NCBI GenBank assembly: GCA_028564675.1
Contig: JAOVVO010000305.1
Span: 27,470 to 91,469, forward strand
Direction of reading: 5' to 3'
Source of the DNA: Onchocerca lupi
Taxonomy: Eukaryota; Nematoda; Chromadorea; Rhabditida; Onchocercidae
Length of the DNA: 64,000 bases
Below are positions 13,801 to 28,800 of this stretch, piece by piece. Position numbers and translations under genes: made by a program. How positions within the stretch are numbered: the first letter of the stretch is position 1; each line of letters begins with the position of its first letter. Below the pieces are notes generated by a model that saw nothing but the letters and a program-made list of their open reading frames with translations, ran no database searches and was not told where the DNA came from.

Positions 13801-16800
13801 ATTTCGATTAATGCATTTCAGTTTAGTGATAATGACTTGAAATTAGCATTCCGAAAGTACAACTACTTGTATATTAACCTTATGGCTGTGGATTCAGTAA
13901 CAATAATTTTTGCTTTCTTGAAACTTTTCTGATGAAAATTCCGAAATTTTCTGCAAAACAATCTCAAAAGATGTTCGGGAAATGGTTACCGAATCAGTAG
14001 TTTAGAATGATGCATTATAGTAGAATTTTTGTAAATTTGTTTTCATAGTTAATTTAGAGGAGTTAACGTAGTTTTTGACTATCCCACATGTCGAACAATG
14101 AACTTTAAAGTTTAGAAACTTTTAAAATTTAGAAATACACGTAATAATGAATTTTGAATCAAATTCAAATAAATTTTTTTTAAATTTAGCATTGAACCAA
14201 TATCTTTCTATACGTCACTTTTGTGCAGTTTTGCAGGAGCTTTTGACTGTCACTTATCACAAGCAAATTTAAATTTTTAGCAAATTCATTTCTATCTCTG
14301 AACTGTTATAGAATTAGCAATTGTAATATTAAGAGGATAAATGAACTGTGCCAAAGAATAAGTCTTCGAAAATATTCCTAATCGTCGAAATAATAAGTTT
14401 AGCCTTTTTTACTAATGAAAATTAATTTATTTGATTAATAATTCTTTTTAATACTTTCAGTAAATCTTGTCAAAAGCAAAATTAATGTAATTGCAGTAAT
14501 AGTCGATTGAAAACGGGATTCTTTAGTGGAAATTGGACTTTGCGCAGTAAAAAGGAGCAGAAAATGCGTCCATCTGTACATGGCATCACCGCCGTAAAGT
14601 CTGAAAAGTCGTAAGTTGTTACCTTCCACTCATTTATTTGCTGATTGCTCCATTTTGATGTCATATTTATGTGTGTAATCATGATTTTAAACTAAAACCA
14701 GTCAAACATCGAAATCATTTAGTGCATTGCTTTTTCTACTGGAATGATGTCTTTCTCTGCAAGATAGTTAACTAACTGATCAAGATTCCAAGCTATCTCC
14801 TTCTCGCAAACTTTTTTCGCGACAACCACTGTTTAACGTGTTGCTTTTATAACTTGGCTCTTTCTTGTTACTGTTAGAAATTCGAAGTCTTTAGGTTAAA
14901 ATTAGCGCAAGAAATCTGTATTTGAAGTTATCAGAGAGAAGATAAATCAACCGTCTTCTTACAACTAATTATTTAGAAGATAGGAAAACTGAACCAATCA
15001 GCAGCTCATATTTAAGTGATCAAAGAACATAATTATAATCAAGTGAGTCATAATTTAAAACATGTTGAGGAAGATGTCAAATTACGAAGTTCGTGCTTGA
15101 GATAAGGAAATAGATGAACGCTCTTTCTATATCTTTTCAAATGTCCTGTAAGAAAGCAATAAAAAAAATGATAATAATAAATGACTGATGTATATTTGCA
15201 TAATCACTGTTATCACGGGCGGCATCAAGTAATTTTGCAAATTATATCACTTGATATGTGAAGTTTTTCATCCATTCTTAGTTGCTTAGACCATTTAATA
15301 AGGTATGGTTTTGAAACGCTCCTGATGATATGTTCATTTTCGTTATTATCACTAGCGGACCAGATATCACTGAAGATACGCTTCTTTTCATTTCCAAAAT
15401 TTTTGTTTACTGAAATTTGAGCGGATATGCAGCTACTAGTTAGAATTTATGAATTCAAGAGCGGTTTTGGCATTTAACACTAAATTTATTAATTGATGCT
15501 AATATTAAAAAATTCAGGTCATCGAATTTAGCAGTAGTAGAATCGCCATTAATGTCGACTAATTCGATCAGATCGAACTTTTTACTACCACTTCAACAAC
15601 ACTTTCAAGATCAGTGCTGTCATGTGAACAATTCGGGACCTTCCAATTATGTCCGTAGCGATAATTTGACCTCATTACATGACCATCGGATATTGCCAAC
15701 ATCTCTTCATCATAGAAATTTCACGTTTGTATTTCAGAAAGTTTTCTCTAAATTTTATAAAATGTTCAAAATCAATTATTCAAAGGAAAAAAAAGAAAAG
15801 TGGGAGATAAATAAACAGAAAGTGTTTGCAGATCTGAGATGCTCTTTTAGTCTCAAATTAAAGAAGGATTGCACAATGTCATCGACTACTTAACTTCAGC
15901 CAATGTAAACAAAACAGTTTAATGTTTGCCACTGTGAACTCTCTCAGAAGGATCCATCCTGTAATTATTAGCAACGTAGCAATATTGATGGCTGTACCGT
16001 CCTAGTATTTTATTAATCAATAATACGCCCATTATCATTTCTTAGTATGCCAGCTGAGTCTTTCAAGGAGTTTACTATGATTAGCTAAAGATAAGAACTG
16101 ATCTCAGATGCGACTGAATATATGGATCAGACTGATGGATGATTTCAAAAGTTTAATAATAAAATCACTTGCTATACACTACAAAAGTTTCAACCATTGC
16201 TTGATCGACTTTCATCTGTGTCTGTATATCCGAATCTTTTAAAATGCTGAAATCACTATTTATAATCATATTTTCCCAATTCCCATATTGCAGTCAGTTG
16301 TCTAATTTGTAAGGCAGTTAAAGAATGCGGTTTCTTTATGGTTCTGAACGAAGCTTCGATTGTCTCAATTATGTATAAATCATTAGTTGTAATCACTTGT
16401 ATTAATTAGTATTTAAGCTAAAACTGTGCTTAATCTGTTCCAAAAGCAAATTTAAATAAAAACTCCCTCGTTTTGTTTTATATTTCTCAATTAAGATAAT
16501 AACTTCGAAACTGCAAAATTTTCATTTCTAATGTGAAACATAAAAGGTCAATTCATATGCAAGAAGAGAAGAGAAAAAGTGAATGTGCGAGATTACTGCA
16601 TTTTAATGCCTCATGCATTTGTTTTTGTCATCAGATCATCTTAAATTACCAGTTTAATGAACATTCTATATGGGCCATCGTCATTCTTTTCCCATCAAAT
16701 CTACTAAATTCGTTATTTTGAAAAATTCATATAATAATTGCAATTGCGATATGATATTTTGCTTGATTCCACTGAGAAATGACTTCTGTTTGTAATCGCC

Positions 16801-19800
16801 TGTCGTCTTTCATTATCTCAGGAAAGTGAATTTTTCTTCTTCACAAATGCTCATCCGTTTTCACATAATCATCAACTAAACATCTTCGTCAAAGCGAATT
16901 TTTTTTCTATTTTTATTTTTTCACCAAATTACAAACGCATTATTATCCAACATGGAATTCAAAATTAAATCCATCGAAATCTCACGAATATTTATTCATT
17001 TATCTAATAAAATGAAAATAATAATTCTTTGATTTATTAACTTTTAATGAAAGACAAATGAAATTTGAGAAATTTTGAGTACCCAGAAAATTTTGAAACA
17101 TTTACGAAATTTATTGCATTCAAATTGTCAATTTCATTATCAGTATGGAGTTAGAACAAGAATCAGAAAGTCAGAAAATTACTGGATTTTTTCTGGATTT
17201 TGTAGTTTGGAATTAAAGAATGTTTTATTAAATTCTCTTTGATTTTTTTTTTTTTTGGAATTATAAATTGAGGAAAAGGATCAGAATATAAATAATGTAA
17301 TGGGATAGCCGAATCAAATTCAGCTACTCCATAATTCTCGTAATAGTAGCCTAGAAGTGAATTTTTGGCGTGAAATTTTTCGATATAAATGCCCAATAGT
17401 TAATTAGTTGACAGATTCATGCTGTGCTTGATTATCAGACAATCCTTATAATTCTTAATTAATTGATAAAACAAATTATGATGCAAATTTTGCTTTAATT
17501 GAGAGATTTATTAAAGAATTGTCAAGAAGTTTAAATTTGGAATTAGAATTTTCATTTTTATGGGATGAAATAGAAAATTTATTTTTGCTCCTTTCTCCTT
17601 CAGGACATGCAGATGTCATAAGGAAGTGATTTTTATTGCGACGCTATGTTTTTTATGAATTCATTGGCTGCCAATGTCATTATGATAGAATCTTTTCTTC
17701 CTCACCTATCTAACAATTTTTTTGAAGATATATATTGGTGTTATAGTAGAGCAGAAGTGTAAATTATCAAAAGGACTGTTCGTCTCATTGATTTGTTTTT
17801 TTCATTTCCTGTTTTAGACGGCGCCGTCTAAACGCCTCAAGAAAATAATTCGGATCGCGCCAAATGAGATATGCGATGTCGCATTGCTTTCCTTTCTATT
17901 TATGTATTTTCAATGTCAATCGAATTTAAATTAATCATTTCTTAAGCTATTTACATATAAAATTTTAAAAAATCTTAAAATTCATAATTTACAGATCAGA
18001 TAATTTTTGTGCTGATTCGGAAAGAGAATCAGGATCAACAGTTCAGACCAGAATAGCTCCGACACAATTCAAACATTCTCCCAAAACTTTTACTCGGCTC
18101 TCAGCAAGAGATTCTTCCGCAGCAGTTAGACAACTTGAACGTATCGTTCCAATTGAACTAATACCTTCCAACGGTCAGAATCAGTTTATTTTATATGCAT
18201 ATATATATTCTCTTTCGCAACTTTTCGAAGTGTCGAAATTCTTAAAATCATACGACATTTATATGAAACATAGTTAAGCCATGAAAACATTATTTTTTCA
18301 GCTGTAAATTATAGATTCAATATTTTTAACTAAATTAAGAATTTTTATAATTTAATACTGAAATGTTTTAAAATTTGGCAACTTTATAGAAGGAATAATT
18401 TTGACTGTCTTGCCCATAACATCTTAGAATTGGAAAAAATCGAAGATAAGTTTGAAATCATAGTAAACAGTATCATGATAAGATTACAATTCCTTTAAAA
18501 AACACAGAAGTAGGCAACGGTAAAGATTTCGCATGAAAGAATAAAAAAAAGTGCAATATGTTTTAGCATGAATGAAATGAATATGATTAAATAGAAAATA
18601 AACAATCGAACAATATGCTTAGTTAAAAAGAAATTTCATTCAAATTGAGAAAGTTTAATTTACTAAATTTGATTGATTGAGTCTTCGAATAATTTTTTTT
18701 TTGTCAAATAATTTATCATTGAGAAAAATGAAGGTTGATAAGTATTCTGATTTCAAAGATCAGAATAAGCTAAGCATATTAACAACATTTACAAAACTTT
18801 TGAGATTAAATTGATTTAGAAAATAAGACTTATTGAATTTTCACAATTTTTTACTCATGATTGATTTTAATCGGGAACTATGAAAGGATTTTCAAGTTAT
18901 TAAACTGAACTGAAATTATCAGTGAGTCAAATCTTGAAAGATGAAAACAAAAATAAGAAATAGAACTTGAAGTGCATTGGTCCGATTCGATGCATTGGTC
19001 CGATTCGAAATATTTTCAGAAATGAAATTATTGTGATTTTAATTAATACTGAAATGAGAAACATCATTTTTCTTAGCTTAAAATGAATTTTTATTGTTTT
19101 TATTTTAAAGTTATGATTGATTGTATGGTAAATTGAGATAATTCTGTTTGTTGCGATATTAGGGAATGTGAATTTGCTTTTAAAATTCCAGTAAGAAGGT
19201 AAGTAGATAAAGACAAATCAAAAATGATGAAATTATGGAATTTTGGAAATTCCAAATTTTGAATCTTTTTGTTTTAAATTGTTAATCTATTGCCAACATG
19301 GATAGGAATAATCAGTTTAAATGACAGTTGTTGAAAAACTGATTGTATACATACTTGAAAGAACAGTAGAACAATATATGTACTGTCTTTCCGGAAGACA
19401 GGAAACCGGAATGCGATCTGAAAGTGTTTTGATTGCATATACTTACTGCATATTCCCACTTTTTTCGTCTTCTTGGGCTTGGCGAACTTGGCTTTTTTTG
19501 TTTTTTTGAACTTGGAAATGTATAAACATTATATATCTTTGATGCATGATAGCTTAACATACTTGGCTATTGATAACTATTGAATATTTTTTCTGTTGTT
19601 TCGATAAGACTTTTTTCAGAAAGGTGATGCAAGAAATATTTATCCAACAATAAAAATTTATATTCAATGAGTTATGCATCATCGAAATACTTTTTCAATT
19701 TTTGATTAAGTCCATCTTTCTTCCCAAAAACTTGCCAATTTTATTTTTGATACTTAGATTTTGATTTTTCTTATTTCTTCCAAAAAGACGACAAATTTTA

Positions 19801-22800
19801 GTATTTAGTTGAAATCAATTTTATTTTTGTTGGTCCAAAAATCAAAAATTAGCTAGTTGCATTCATTCTTTTCAGCCATCTTGCTAAAAATTTTCAGTTA
19901 TGTTTTTGGCTAAACCAGTTGTTACCGTTCGATTGAGAAGGACAGGTAGGCAGAAATTGTATAATGCGCAATGAATGCAATCGTCTTTAATTGTCACCAA
20001 ATTACATCTCTTTTCTTTCATTTCTGGTTTTCATTCATCATAGTTTCGTTCTTTTTTATAGCAATTCTCGAAATTTAAGTAAAAAAAAGTATAACTTGTT
20101 CAAGTGGAAAGTAATAATGCAATAATTCAGTGCAAGCAGTTCAAAAGTTGTAGAAATCTTTCATCGGATGTTTGCATGCTGCGAATTGAAAGCAGCTGTG
20201 ATTTTAGGTATGTATATTTTAGGTCAAGCCATTCCAAATAATTTATATATTTTTTCGATAAAGGATGAAAATATATGACTGCGAAACAGTAACTTTCTTT
20301 CCTTTCCTTTCGTTTCTTTCCATTCGTCCCAGAATTCCGTAATCAACACATGTACATAAAGCAGTTAGTTTGTGTCAAATCTTTCAAGAGCTCATTTAGC
20401 ATCGACCATTTCCTGGTCCTAGGCTATTCTCCTTGTCTTAGCAAAAAATGGACTGTTCTGTAAGGATATAGATATGTCGATATCGAAATAATCCAACATT
20501 GGTCCAAATTCAACAACAGCAACAGACATATTTGAAGTGACCAATGAAATCTCTTGAATCATTAGCCAAGAATTAACAGTGGTAAAAAAATGGCTATGGC
20601 CCATTCATCTGAATGATAATATCATTACACACATATGACAATCTAAAACATGCAATGAGATAAAGCTTCACCTTTCATTATTTTCCATCATTTTATCAGT
20701 CATTCAGTTATTCAATTATTCATTAAATTGCACGCCATATTACATCCATTCCACCATAAAATATTTGTTTACGCTTCTTTTATCCCAAATTGACCCTAAT
20801 AGAATAGAGCGATCATTTATTTCATTCAGTCAGAAGTGATCTGTCGAATAAGGAGAGATAGAAAACTAGTTTACGGCAAAATGAATGACCAAACACTTTT
20901 ACCATAATCAAAACATTTCAGTAATTGACAAAGCATTTTGGTTAATAATTATAATGATGAGAAATAATTGTAGTGAAAAGAAAATTGATTGTAACAATTT
21001 GAACAAATGGAATTTTTTGTGCTAAAATAAAGTTTGGCCATGGAAAGAAGATCAATAATTGAATGGTATTTTAACCATTCATTTCTCAGACATTTACAGT
21101 ACTCTTGGATGAAAAGATTCTGCTACAATGCACTTTCATTAGTAATCTAGAAGATTCCGCAGAGATTTGTATATCATGTGTTAGAATTCTAATTAGCAAT
21201 GAATTACTTATCGCATCATCCAGTACCAGTATTAATCAAAAATTTATTAACTTTTATATATGTGAGCTAATTTACTTAACGACTTGAACATCAAGTGAAT
21301 ATTTTTGAAAAATATATTTCTTCAAAGTTATTAGCTTTCTTTTCATACGAATACGAATCATATCTTTATATACGAATATCTTTTTTCTAAAAAATTAGAG
21401 GAAAGTATTTCTGTGGTTGAGTCCCATTTTCACATTGTAACATTCTGTCTTCGTAGGCGAATTCACTTAAAAAATTGTTTCTTTCTGAAATATTTGTCTT
21501 TTTTCACAAATTGTTACAATTTTAATCAATTAAATGGCATGGCAGGAGGACTATTCACATTTTTATTACCTTTACCATCACCGTTACTTCATTGCCATCA
21601 TCGAGCGATCAGAAAGTCATCTTGGTTTTTGACTTAAAAAAAGAAAATTTTTCAAAAAAGTGCACTTAGTTACCACTTCTCCTCTTTCTAGATGCTCTGT
21701 TTAATTTCTCCTTATGTATGGGTTGTTAACCTTCAATTTCGATTCGAGCCGGTCTTTTCTTCCTCCTCTGCTCATTATTAAAATGTTAAATTAATCGATG
21801 CTGCAATAGTAGCTTGCATTTTCGGTGAGATCATTTGAAAAGTAGCTTCAATCTCAGCTAGATGCAAGAAAGCGTTTTGTCTTTTCCAATAATTTTTGAT
21901 GCGATATATTGGGAAGAATGTCGAAAATTGAGGCTTATATTCGTCCAATTGGGTTTTTTCATTCTGCTCTTATAATATGTAAGAGAAAATCAACTTACTT
22001 TCTACTAAGATTACAATTTTTCAATCACTGAGAACATTTGTCGATCGCATTTGATTGATATGATATGCTGAAATATATAGTAGCTTTTCGTCGCAGATGT
22101 GATTCAGGTAAGTTACATTTCTAGTATTCTATTAAATTTCTCAGATTGAATAACATATTTCTATTAATTTAACAAGTTAATTTTAATTTCCCATCTCTAT
22201 TTAATTAAAAAGAATATTTAATAAGTGTAGTGATTTTTGGGTTGATTCTCATTTAACGAAGTGTCTGATCCCAATCTCTTAATGTTGGATATTGGTTAAG
22301 GAACAATCTGAAAACTGTGATAAAATGATATAGCAACACACTGATTTTGTAAATGGAAGAAGAACAGATTAAGAAAGGAAATAATTGATCAGAAACAATT
22401 ATCATTTTAAAGAAAAAAGAAAAAATCAGCAGCTCTGATACTCTTCCTCTATTCATTGCTTCATATGAATGCATATTTTATGCGATATACCTTTGAAAGT
22501 TATTTTTCAGGTCAAGGGTCGAACAGTCGTTTTCCAATTTGTGAAATACCACAACAGAACCGTTTCGATGATTCTGATGATGATCAAAGGTTCTTTTTGA
22601 TCATTAAATTATTTATTCTAAACTTTACTTCCTTATTTAGTAGAAGCATTATATCTTCAAATAATACTGTCATCTTTTTAAAATTTCCATTTCAAAAATC
22701 AATGATTTTATTCCTTATAAAACACTCAGTTATAGGAATGATCCTCGTCCAAATTATCTGATCTTTCTAAAATCAAAATAATTTATAAAATTGGAATAAT

Positions 22801-25800
22801 TTTCACCGCTTTTTTCTTCTTTCCAAGTTGTGAAATGCTCAAATTCGGCATAGCTATCGTTGTACAGAATTCAAAAAGATATAAAATGCAAAATTTGCAA
22901 AGCCATATAGTTTTATCCCGTACTCTTTCCAAAATATGTCAGATGCGCTTTATTAAAATCTACGAAAAGTTCGTTTCTTTGCTTTTTCTCCCAAAAGATA
23001 AATGTTGTTGCCTTGGAAAGTTTTATTTCATCTTTCCTTCCAACTCTTCCTTTTTCCTGGCAAAAAAAAAAAAAAAAAAAAAAAAAAAGGAAAAAATATA
23101 GCCATGAAAAATGGACGCATACATGAAAAAGTTGCTGCATATTTTAGTTTTGTGTTGCACTTTATTTCATCGTTCAAAGATTCAAATTACTTGAAAGATT
23201 GAAAGATATACTCTTCGGAGTATTTATGTTTGATGTAATCGAACTATCGAATAGTTATAAATTTCAAAAGTTAGCGATCGAACTGCTAATTATCATGGCT
23301 TTTTCTCATTGAAGAAGCCAGTTATCGGATCAGTTAATTGTGAGATGATTAAGTGGAAGTTAACAATTACATAAATTTGGTTTAATTATAAATAATACAA
23401 AAGAATGGAATTGTTTGTAATTTTTTCAGTCATCAAATACTGGAGATGACAATGCGCCTAAAGAAGAGTGGAAGTTGTGATGATTTTGGACACAATGGAG
23501 GATTACATCCTCAGAAATTCAGCAATAATAATTATAGTAAATCAATTAAATTTGGTGAAATAGTGAAAACCAATGCGGAATGTCATTCTACTCGCACGCA
23601 ACCCGTTGACGACATTACTGATAATGATGCTGATGACGATAATGATAGTGGGGTTCATCGTGGTGGTAAGTTTCAATCTTTCAGTTTATTTGTTATTGCT
23701 ATCAGTGATATACCGGTTTGCTTATTTTATACAATAAATAATCATCAGTGAGTGTAGAAAATGAGTAGATATTTTAATTAATGAATTAATGATATTTCTG
23801 CAGCTCTGAATATGATTATAGCCTGTTTAATGGAAAATTTTTCGCAACAAGTTTAACGAATATTTTTGTTATGTCGGTCAGAGATGAGGAGAATTTTCTG
23901 CAAGCTTTAAATTCTTCTATTTAAAGTTCTATTTTTTCCTGTTTGACTAAAAGAAGATAGAGAAATTCGATAAAAAGAGATGTTTTGTATCTTTATATAC
24001 CATATATGAACATATGTTTTTGTGAGTCGTGAAATCTGTCTTATTTTTAGAAAAACTCTTCGAAAAATTTCTTTTTATTTATTTTCCAAAAGAAGTCAAT
24101 TTCTTTTTCCTATTTGTATTTTCTTGTTGAACTGTCCTTCTAAGATCTTAGAATTCTATGAAAGTTACTGTATGGTATCATTTCCAGCTGAGCATAACGA
24201 TAGTAGCAAAAATACTAATTGTAGTAAAAGTAGAAATAATCGATTGTAGTAAGTTTGTATTTCAACTTCCTTCACTTTCATTTACTTATTCTTTCTATTT
24301 CCTCCTTCAAGATAATTCATTTCTTTCACTGCTTTTTCATATTTGTTTATTTATTTTGCTTAGAGCAATGCTTATATTATGAACTTGAAGAAGTAACTTC
24401 CGACCATTATAATCTCATTTTTTCTATATTTTATTGAAATTGATAATAGATGGCTTTTGGATATCTATTTTCACTTCTTCATTTTTATTTTATTTAAGGA
24501 TTTCTACATTTTTATCACATATAAAACTACATCAAGCAATTTCTATTCCAATTCCTTTATCATTATAGCAAAATCATAGATTTCAATGGGAGCAAATCAA
24601 CATTTTATTAGAAATTTCAAGCGTAGTGGCATAATTTAAGCATAAGCGATTCATGTTACTTGAAACTGATCACAGTGATAATTGCAAAACTTGGAAACGG
24701 ATCAATATTTTGCTGATTATTTTAAGATTATTTATGATTCTCTGAAAAATGAAAATATTTATCCATAATCATTTTTATTAAATGAGGATTCATCGTGAAG
24801 CTTTCCGTGACAAACGGCGAGGTCAGTCGATTCAAATTTTGAATAATGAAGCATACAATATTACCAAAAGTGCTCGCGAATTTGGTTGTAAAAACTTTTC
24901 CGAACGAGAATTTTAATAGTACTTTCAATCATTACAGCTTCGTTTTTTCTTCTTGGAAAACACAATCAATAATTTATATCGTTGTCTTGCTGGATAAATG
25001 AGAAGTTTAAAACCGAACTGGCTTGTTAAATTTATGGACGGGAAGGATGAAAAACGGGAAGGAAGTAATTAATAACTTTTCTCGTCGAGACTGAATTATT
25101 GAATTTTTTGGAGGGTCAAATTGTTTTTCAGTGATCTCTCTAATCTCCCTTTCTATACATCTCAAATATTCTACATTTGTTACACACATGTCATCTTATT
25201 CTTCTGTGAGTTGGAGCTATAAATTAGCGCAAATTTTTATCAATTTAAACGATGAACTTTGCCATTTAGTGAGAACTTTTTGAATTTTAATTTCTGCTTG
25301 GATCTTTTTTAGTCTATATTGGAATGATTCTTTTATATACGCTAAATATCTTTCTAATTTTTCGTTTATTTATTTTTTTTTTAATATTTATTCAAAGTTC
25401 GTTTACTTATTTATTTATTCAAGTTTTAATCGAAAAATTCTTCTGACCGTTCGCAATTAAATTTTAAGGGTCAGTATAGGATTTTGACCTTTTTGCAAGT
25501 GTGCATTGTTGTCTTTGTGGAAGTAATTCTTCTTTTTGCAATGAGACTCACCGAAGTTCAGAATTATTTCATACATTTAGATGAATCTCGCTTTGGCATA
25601 ATGCGACGTTTTGGCCGTGTCAAGTCGGTGGGAGCAATTCGAAAGCAATGGCATCGTCCCGTTGCTGAAGTAGTAATTATTTTTTTTTATATTTGATTCA
25701 TTTTTCTCTCCAATTTTATTTATAAATTTCAAATTTTGAGAATTTTCTCGGAAATATACTGAAAATTTTCAAATCTCATTTAATTTTCACAAAAATTCTA

Positions 25801-28800
25801 TTCTTACATGACAAATAATTTGATTCTACTTCATGCCAAATGAGGCAATTCAGTACTGATACTTTCTTCAATTTCTCCTGAATTTCAGGTTTTCCCAAAT
25901 AACACTCACGCTCGTAAAATTAATAAAGACAGTGGTGGCTTCTGGTCAACAATTTCATCTGGATTTTCAAAGCGAATTTCGAATAATTCGTCCTCAACAG
26001 ACGATCGCTCCCCAACACCGCCTCCATCACTTAGTGAGTATTTGTTTTATAACTTTTTTCGAAAATTTACCTTTTTTATTTTTTCATTTGGTAGGAAATA
26101 ATCCCAAATCAGGGACTATTTAAATTTTAGAATTTCACAGATTTTGTCAATTTTTGGCTCTTTATCAGTTGAAAAAATTTATTACACATAGCCTTCATTG
26201 ATTAAAAAATTGATAATGCGGAACTTTTAAATTAGACAGCAACAACTGCTACATTTAAAAGATTAAACAAGGAGGAGAAATTTCAAGACTTTCAAATGCT
26301 TCTATACATTTCAAATTAGCTATCCATAAACCAATTATCAGTTCACAAATTGGAGATATATTGTTTGACAGAAATAACAAGATAGTTTAATTTACCTGTT
26401 AGTGACACAAAGGGATGTTAGTACTTGCAAAATGAATTTCGCTCATATTCTATCTGTTTTATTAAGTAAAATAATTAAATATTAGGAAAAGTGATTCTTA
26501 ATTTTCAATCAATTTTTAGTCAAAGATTTTTTTCTTGATTTCATGTTATTACCCATAAAAATAATAAACATAATATTAAAATATTACAATATTAATATCG
26601 AATTGTGATATTTTAATGCTTAAATTTCCATTTCATTGCGACAATTTGCACTTTTTTTTTCGATCTATTTACCTAGTTCTTATTTAGAACCGATAAATCG
26701 ATCAAATTTTGTTTGATAAATTGACAAATCGGTTAAAAGAAGTTAGTTTAATTTTGACATTTCGAATTTCTCCATAAATTAATCGAAATTCGGTTGTGAT
26801 CCAGGTGTACCCATGAATCTCTTATTCATTTTGCGTGTGCTAAGAATGCATGCTTTGCAGCACATTCATTTGTTGATACGGATGCAGCACATCGTATCGA
26901 TACATCAGAATCAAGCCCATCATCCAGCAACGACATGCAACAGCAGTACTTTTTAGAAACTTGAATAGTCCAATTAGTATTGATCTAAAATATTCTGAAT
27001 AAACTTTGGACTTAACTACTGATCTAGAGTATCCTGAACAGAATTTTGGATTTAACGCGAGTTCAATTTTTTTTTCATCGGAATATCAATATTTTACATT
27101 AGATCATGAAAACATAAATGATACCTATGAAGATTATGATATGAAAAGAGAAATACTGACAAAGATTATGATATGATAAGAGAAATTATGTACTGTTCCA
27201 GAGCAAATTTATTCTAATCCATAAATATTTCAGATCAATGTTTCGAAAAAGTTGTCCAGATTTAAGGATATCTTCTGACAATGGGGCTATCATGCCAAAA
27301 AATATGGAAACCTATCGAGCACAGAATCGTAATCGTCGAGCTCATGAGAAGAAGCAAGCAGCATTATGGAAGAAGAAGCCTATTGCTGTTTGTTTTTGAA
27401 ATTATTGTGCGATTACTGTATTTCTTACAAAAAAAAGCAATTCTAAGGCAAAGAGATTATCAGTTTTCCTTCTGCCGTTCTAAGATAATGTAATGCAAAA
27501 TCATTGCGACAGTTTTTGCGCATAAAAAGGATACAAAATGGCGCCGCAGTCGATGTGCTAAAATAGTTAAGGAAAAGTGAAGAATGATTGTCACATAACT
27601 CAAACTATCCCAAGGTTATTCGTCTTTGCATTAGATTGGCCTTTTCCTGCGATGAAAACGAAGAATGTCTGATGAGTGATCATGGCGATAGGGGATAGAT
27701 AGGTTGCAGAATGTGTTAAACCTATTTTTGGGAAGTAGGCAATATAAATAATTTGATTAAATAAATAACTGATATATTCATATATAATTCCGATCAATAT
27801 ATTTCATAGGAATGGAGCCTGGACGATGTTCTGCTATGGTTGCAGTCCTGTAAGCTGGATAATGTGGCATCAATAATGATCGGTTATGATATCAGTGGAG
27901 CAGATGTTGAACGATGGAACAACGACACTCTCGGTATGATTCTATCAACTCATATACTGACTTTAGTTTACTTGTCAACCATAACTTTCCCCATTTCGTC
28001 AATCTCTCAAAAATTCGTTTCTATCCACTTTTTAATGACAAACAGATCAAAATGTTTTTTCGATAGCTTGTGTAGATTATTTCGTTATTCGCAAACTGGA
28101 AGCGTTTCCTTCACGTTGTCTGAGAGGAGTGATGATCACTTCCAAGTTTAAAAATATTACGTATATATTACAGAAAAACTTGGCATAGCTGCGGAACAGA
28201 CACGAAACAAAATACTACATGAGTTACAAGCACTGAAAGCACAGCAAACAAATCCATCAGTTGAAATAAACGAAGGCGGTGGTACCAGATCTAAGGTACC
28301 ATTCAATCTGCTTAAACTGCAAAATTCCCTTTCGGTTTAACTAAGCATGATACTGAAAGACTACACTGTGATGTTAAATATTATCAAATTTGCAATGTCC
28401 TCATCTGACTCTTTGAGATCAATCCTTTTATAGAAAGGTAAACCTCTGATACCACTATTCAAATTGGTGCGATCAACCAGTTACGACAAAGTGGTTGCAC
28501 TGGAGACACCACTAACAACTCGCGATATTACTGTAGCTGAAGGAAGGTTTGGTTGTCTGCAAGTTACAAAGGTCAACGGTGCTAATATTCCATTAAGAGA
28601 GCAAGACTGGTACGTTGCAACATTCTCTTCTCATGAACTTACTTTTCTATTCATATTAAATTTTCAGAAAAAAAACACTACCTCAGCAATAATTGAGTAG
28701 AAATGAAATTTGCAGTTTTCTGGAAATTAATGAAATGCCGGGGCAAGCATTTCGTTCGCCACTTATGTTCACCAAACTGGTTACTGAAGCAGCTGGTGAA

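Larger units (their letters stand above)
18174..22510 (+). other. 4.3-kb intron carrying the candidate alternative starts
   Basis: The flanking exons join in phase without any exon from this stretch. It holds the 18-bp duplication and three short ATG frames (19900, 20168, 22065), each ending at a donor in the phase the next exon requires. Nothing else recognisable is seen. Confidence 0.55.

Noticed and set aside
17820..17900. Exon-like GC-rich segment after TTTTAG with an open frame (TAPSKRLKKIIRIAPNE)
   Set aside because: In the phase required by the flanking exons it hits a stop after about ten codons, no good donor follows, and exons 15518-15724 and 17995-18173 already join in phase.
19274..19560. 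Overlapping 60-82 codon frames on both strands
   Set aside because: No motif, no splice context in the host gene's phase, and the basic stretch on the minus strand is low complexity.
22835..23202. Overlapping open frames on both strands around a poly-A tract
   Set aside because: They are built on the 27-nt homopolymer (poly-Lys or poly-Phe) and show no coding features.
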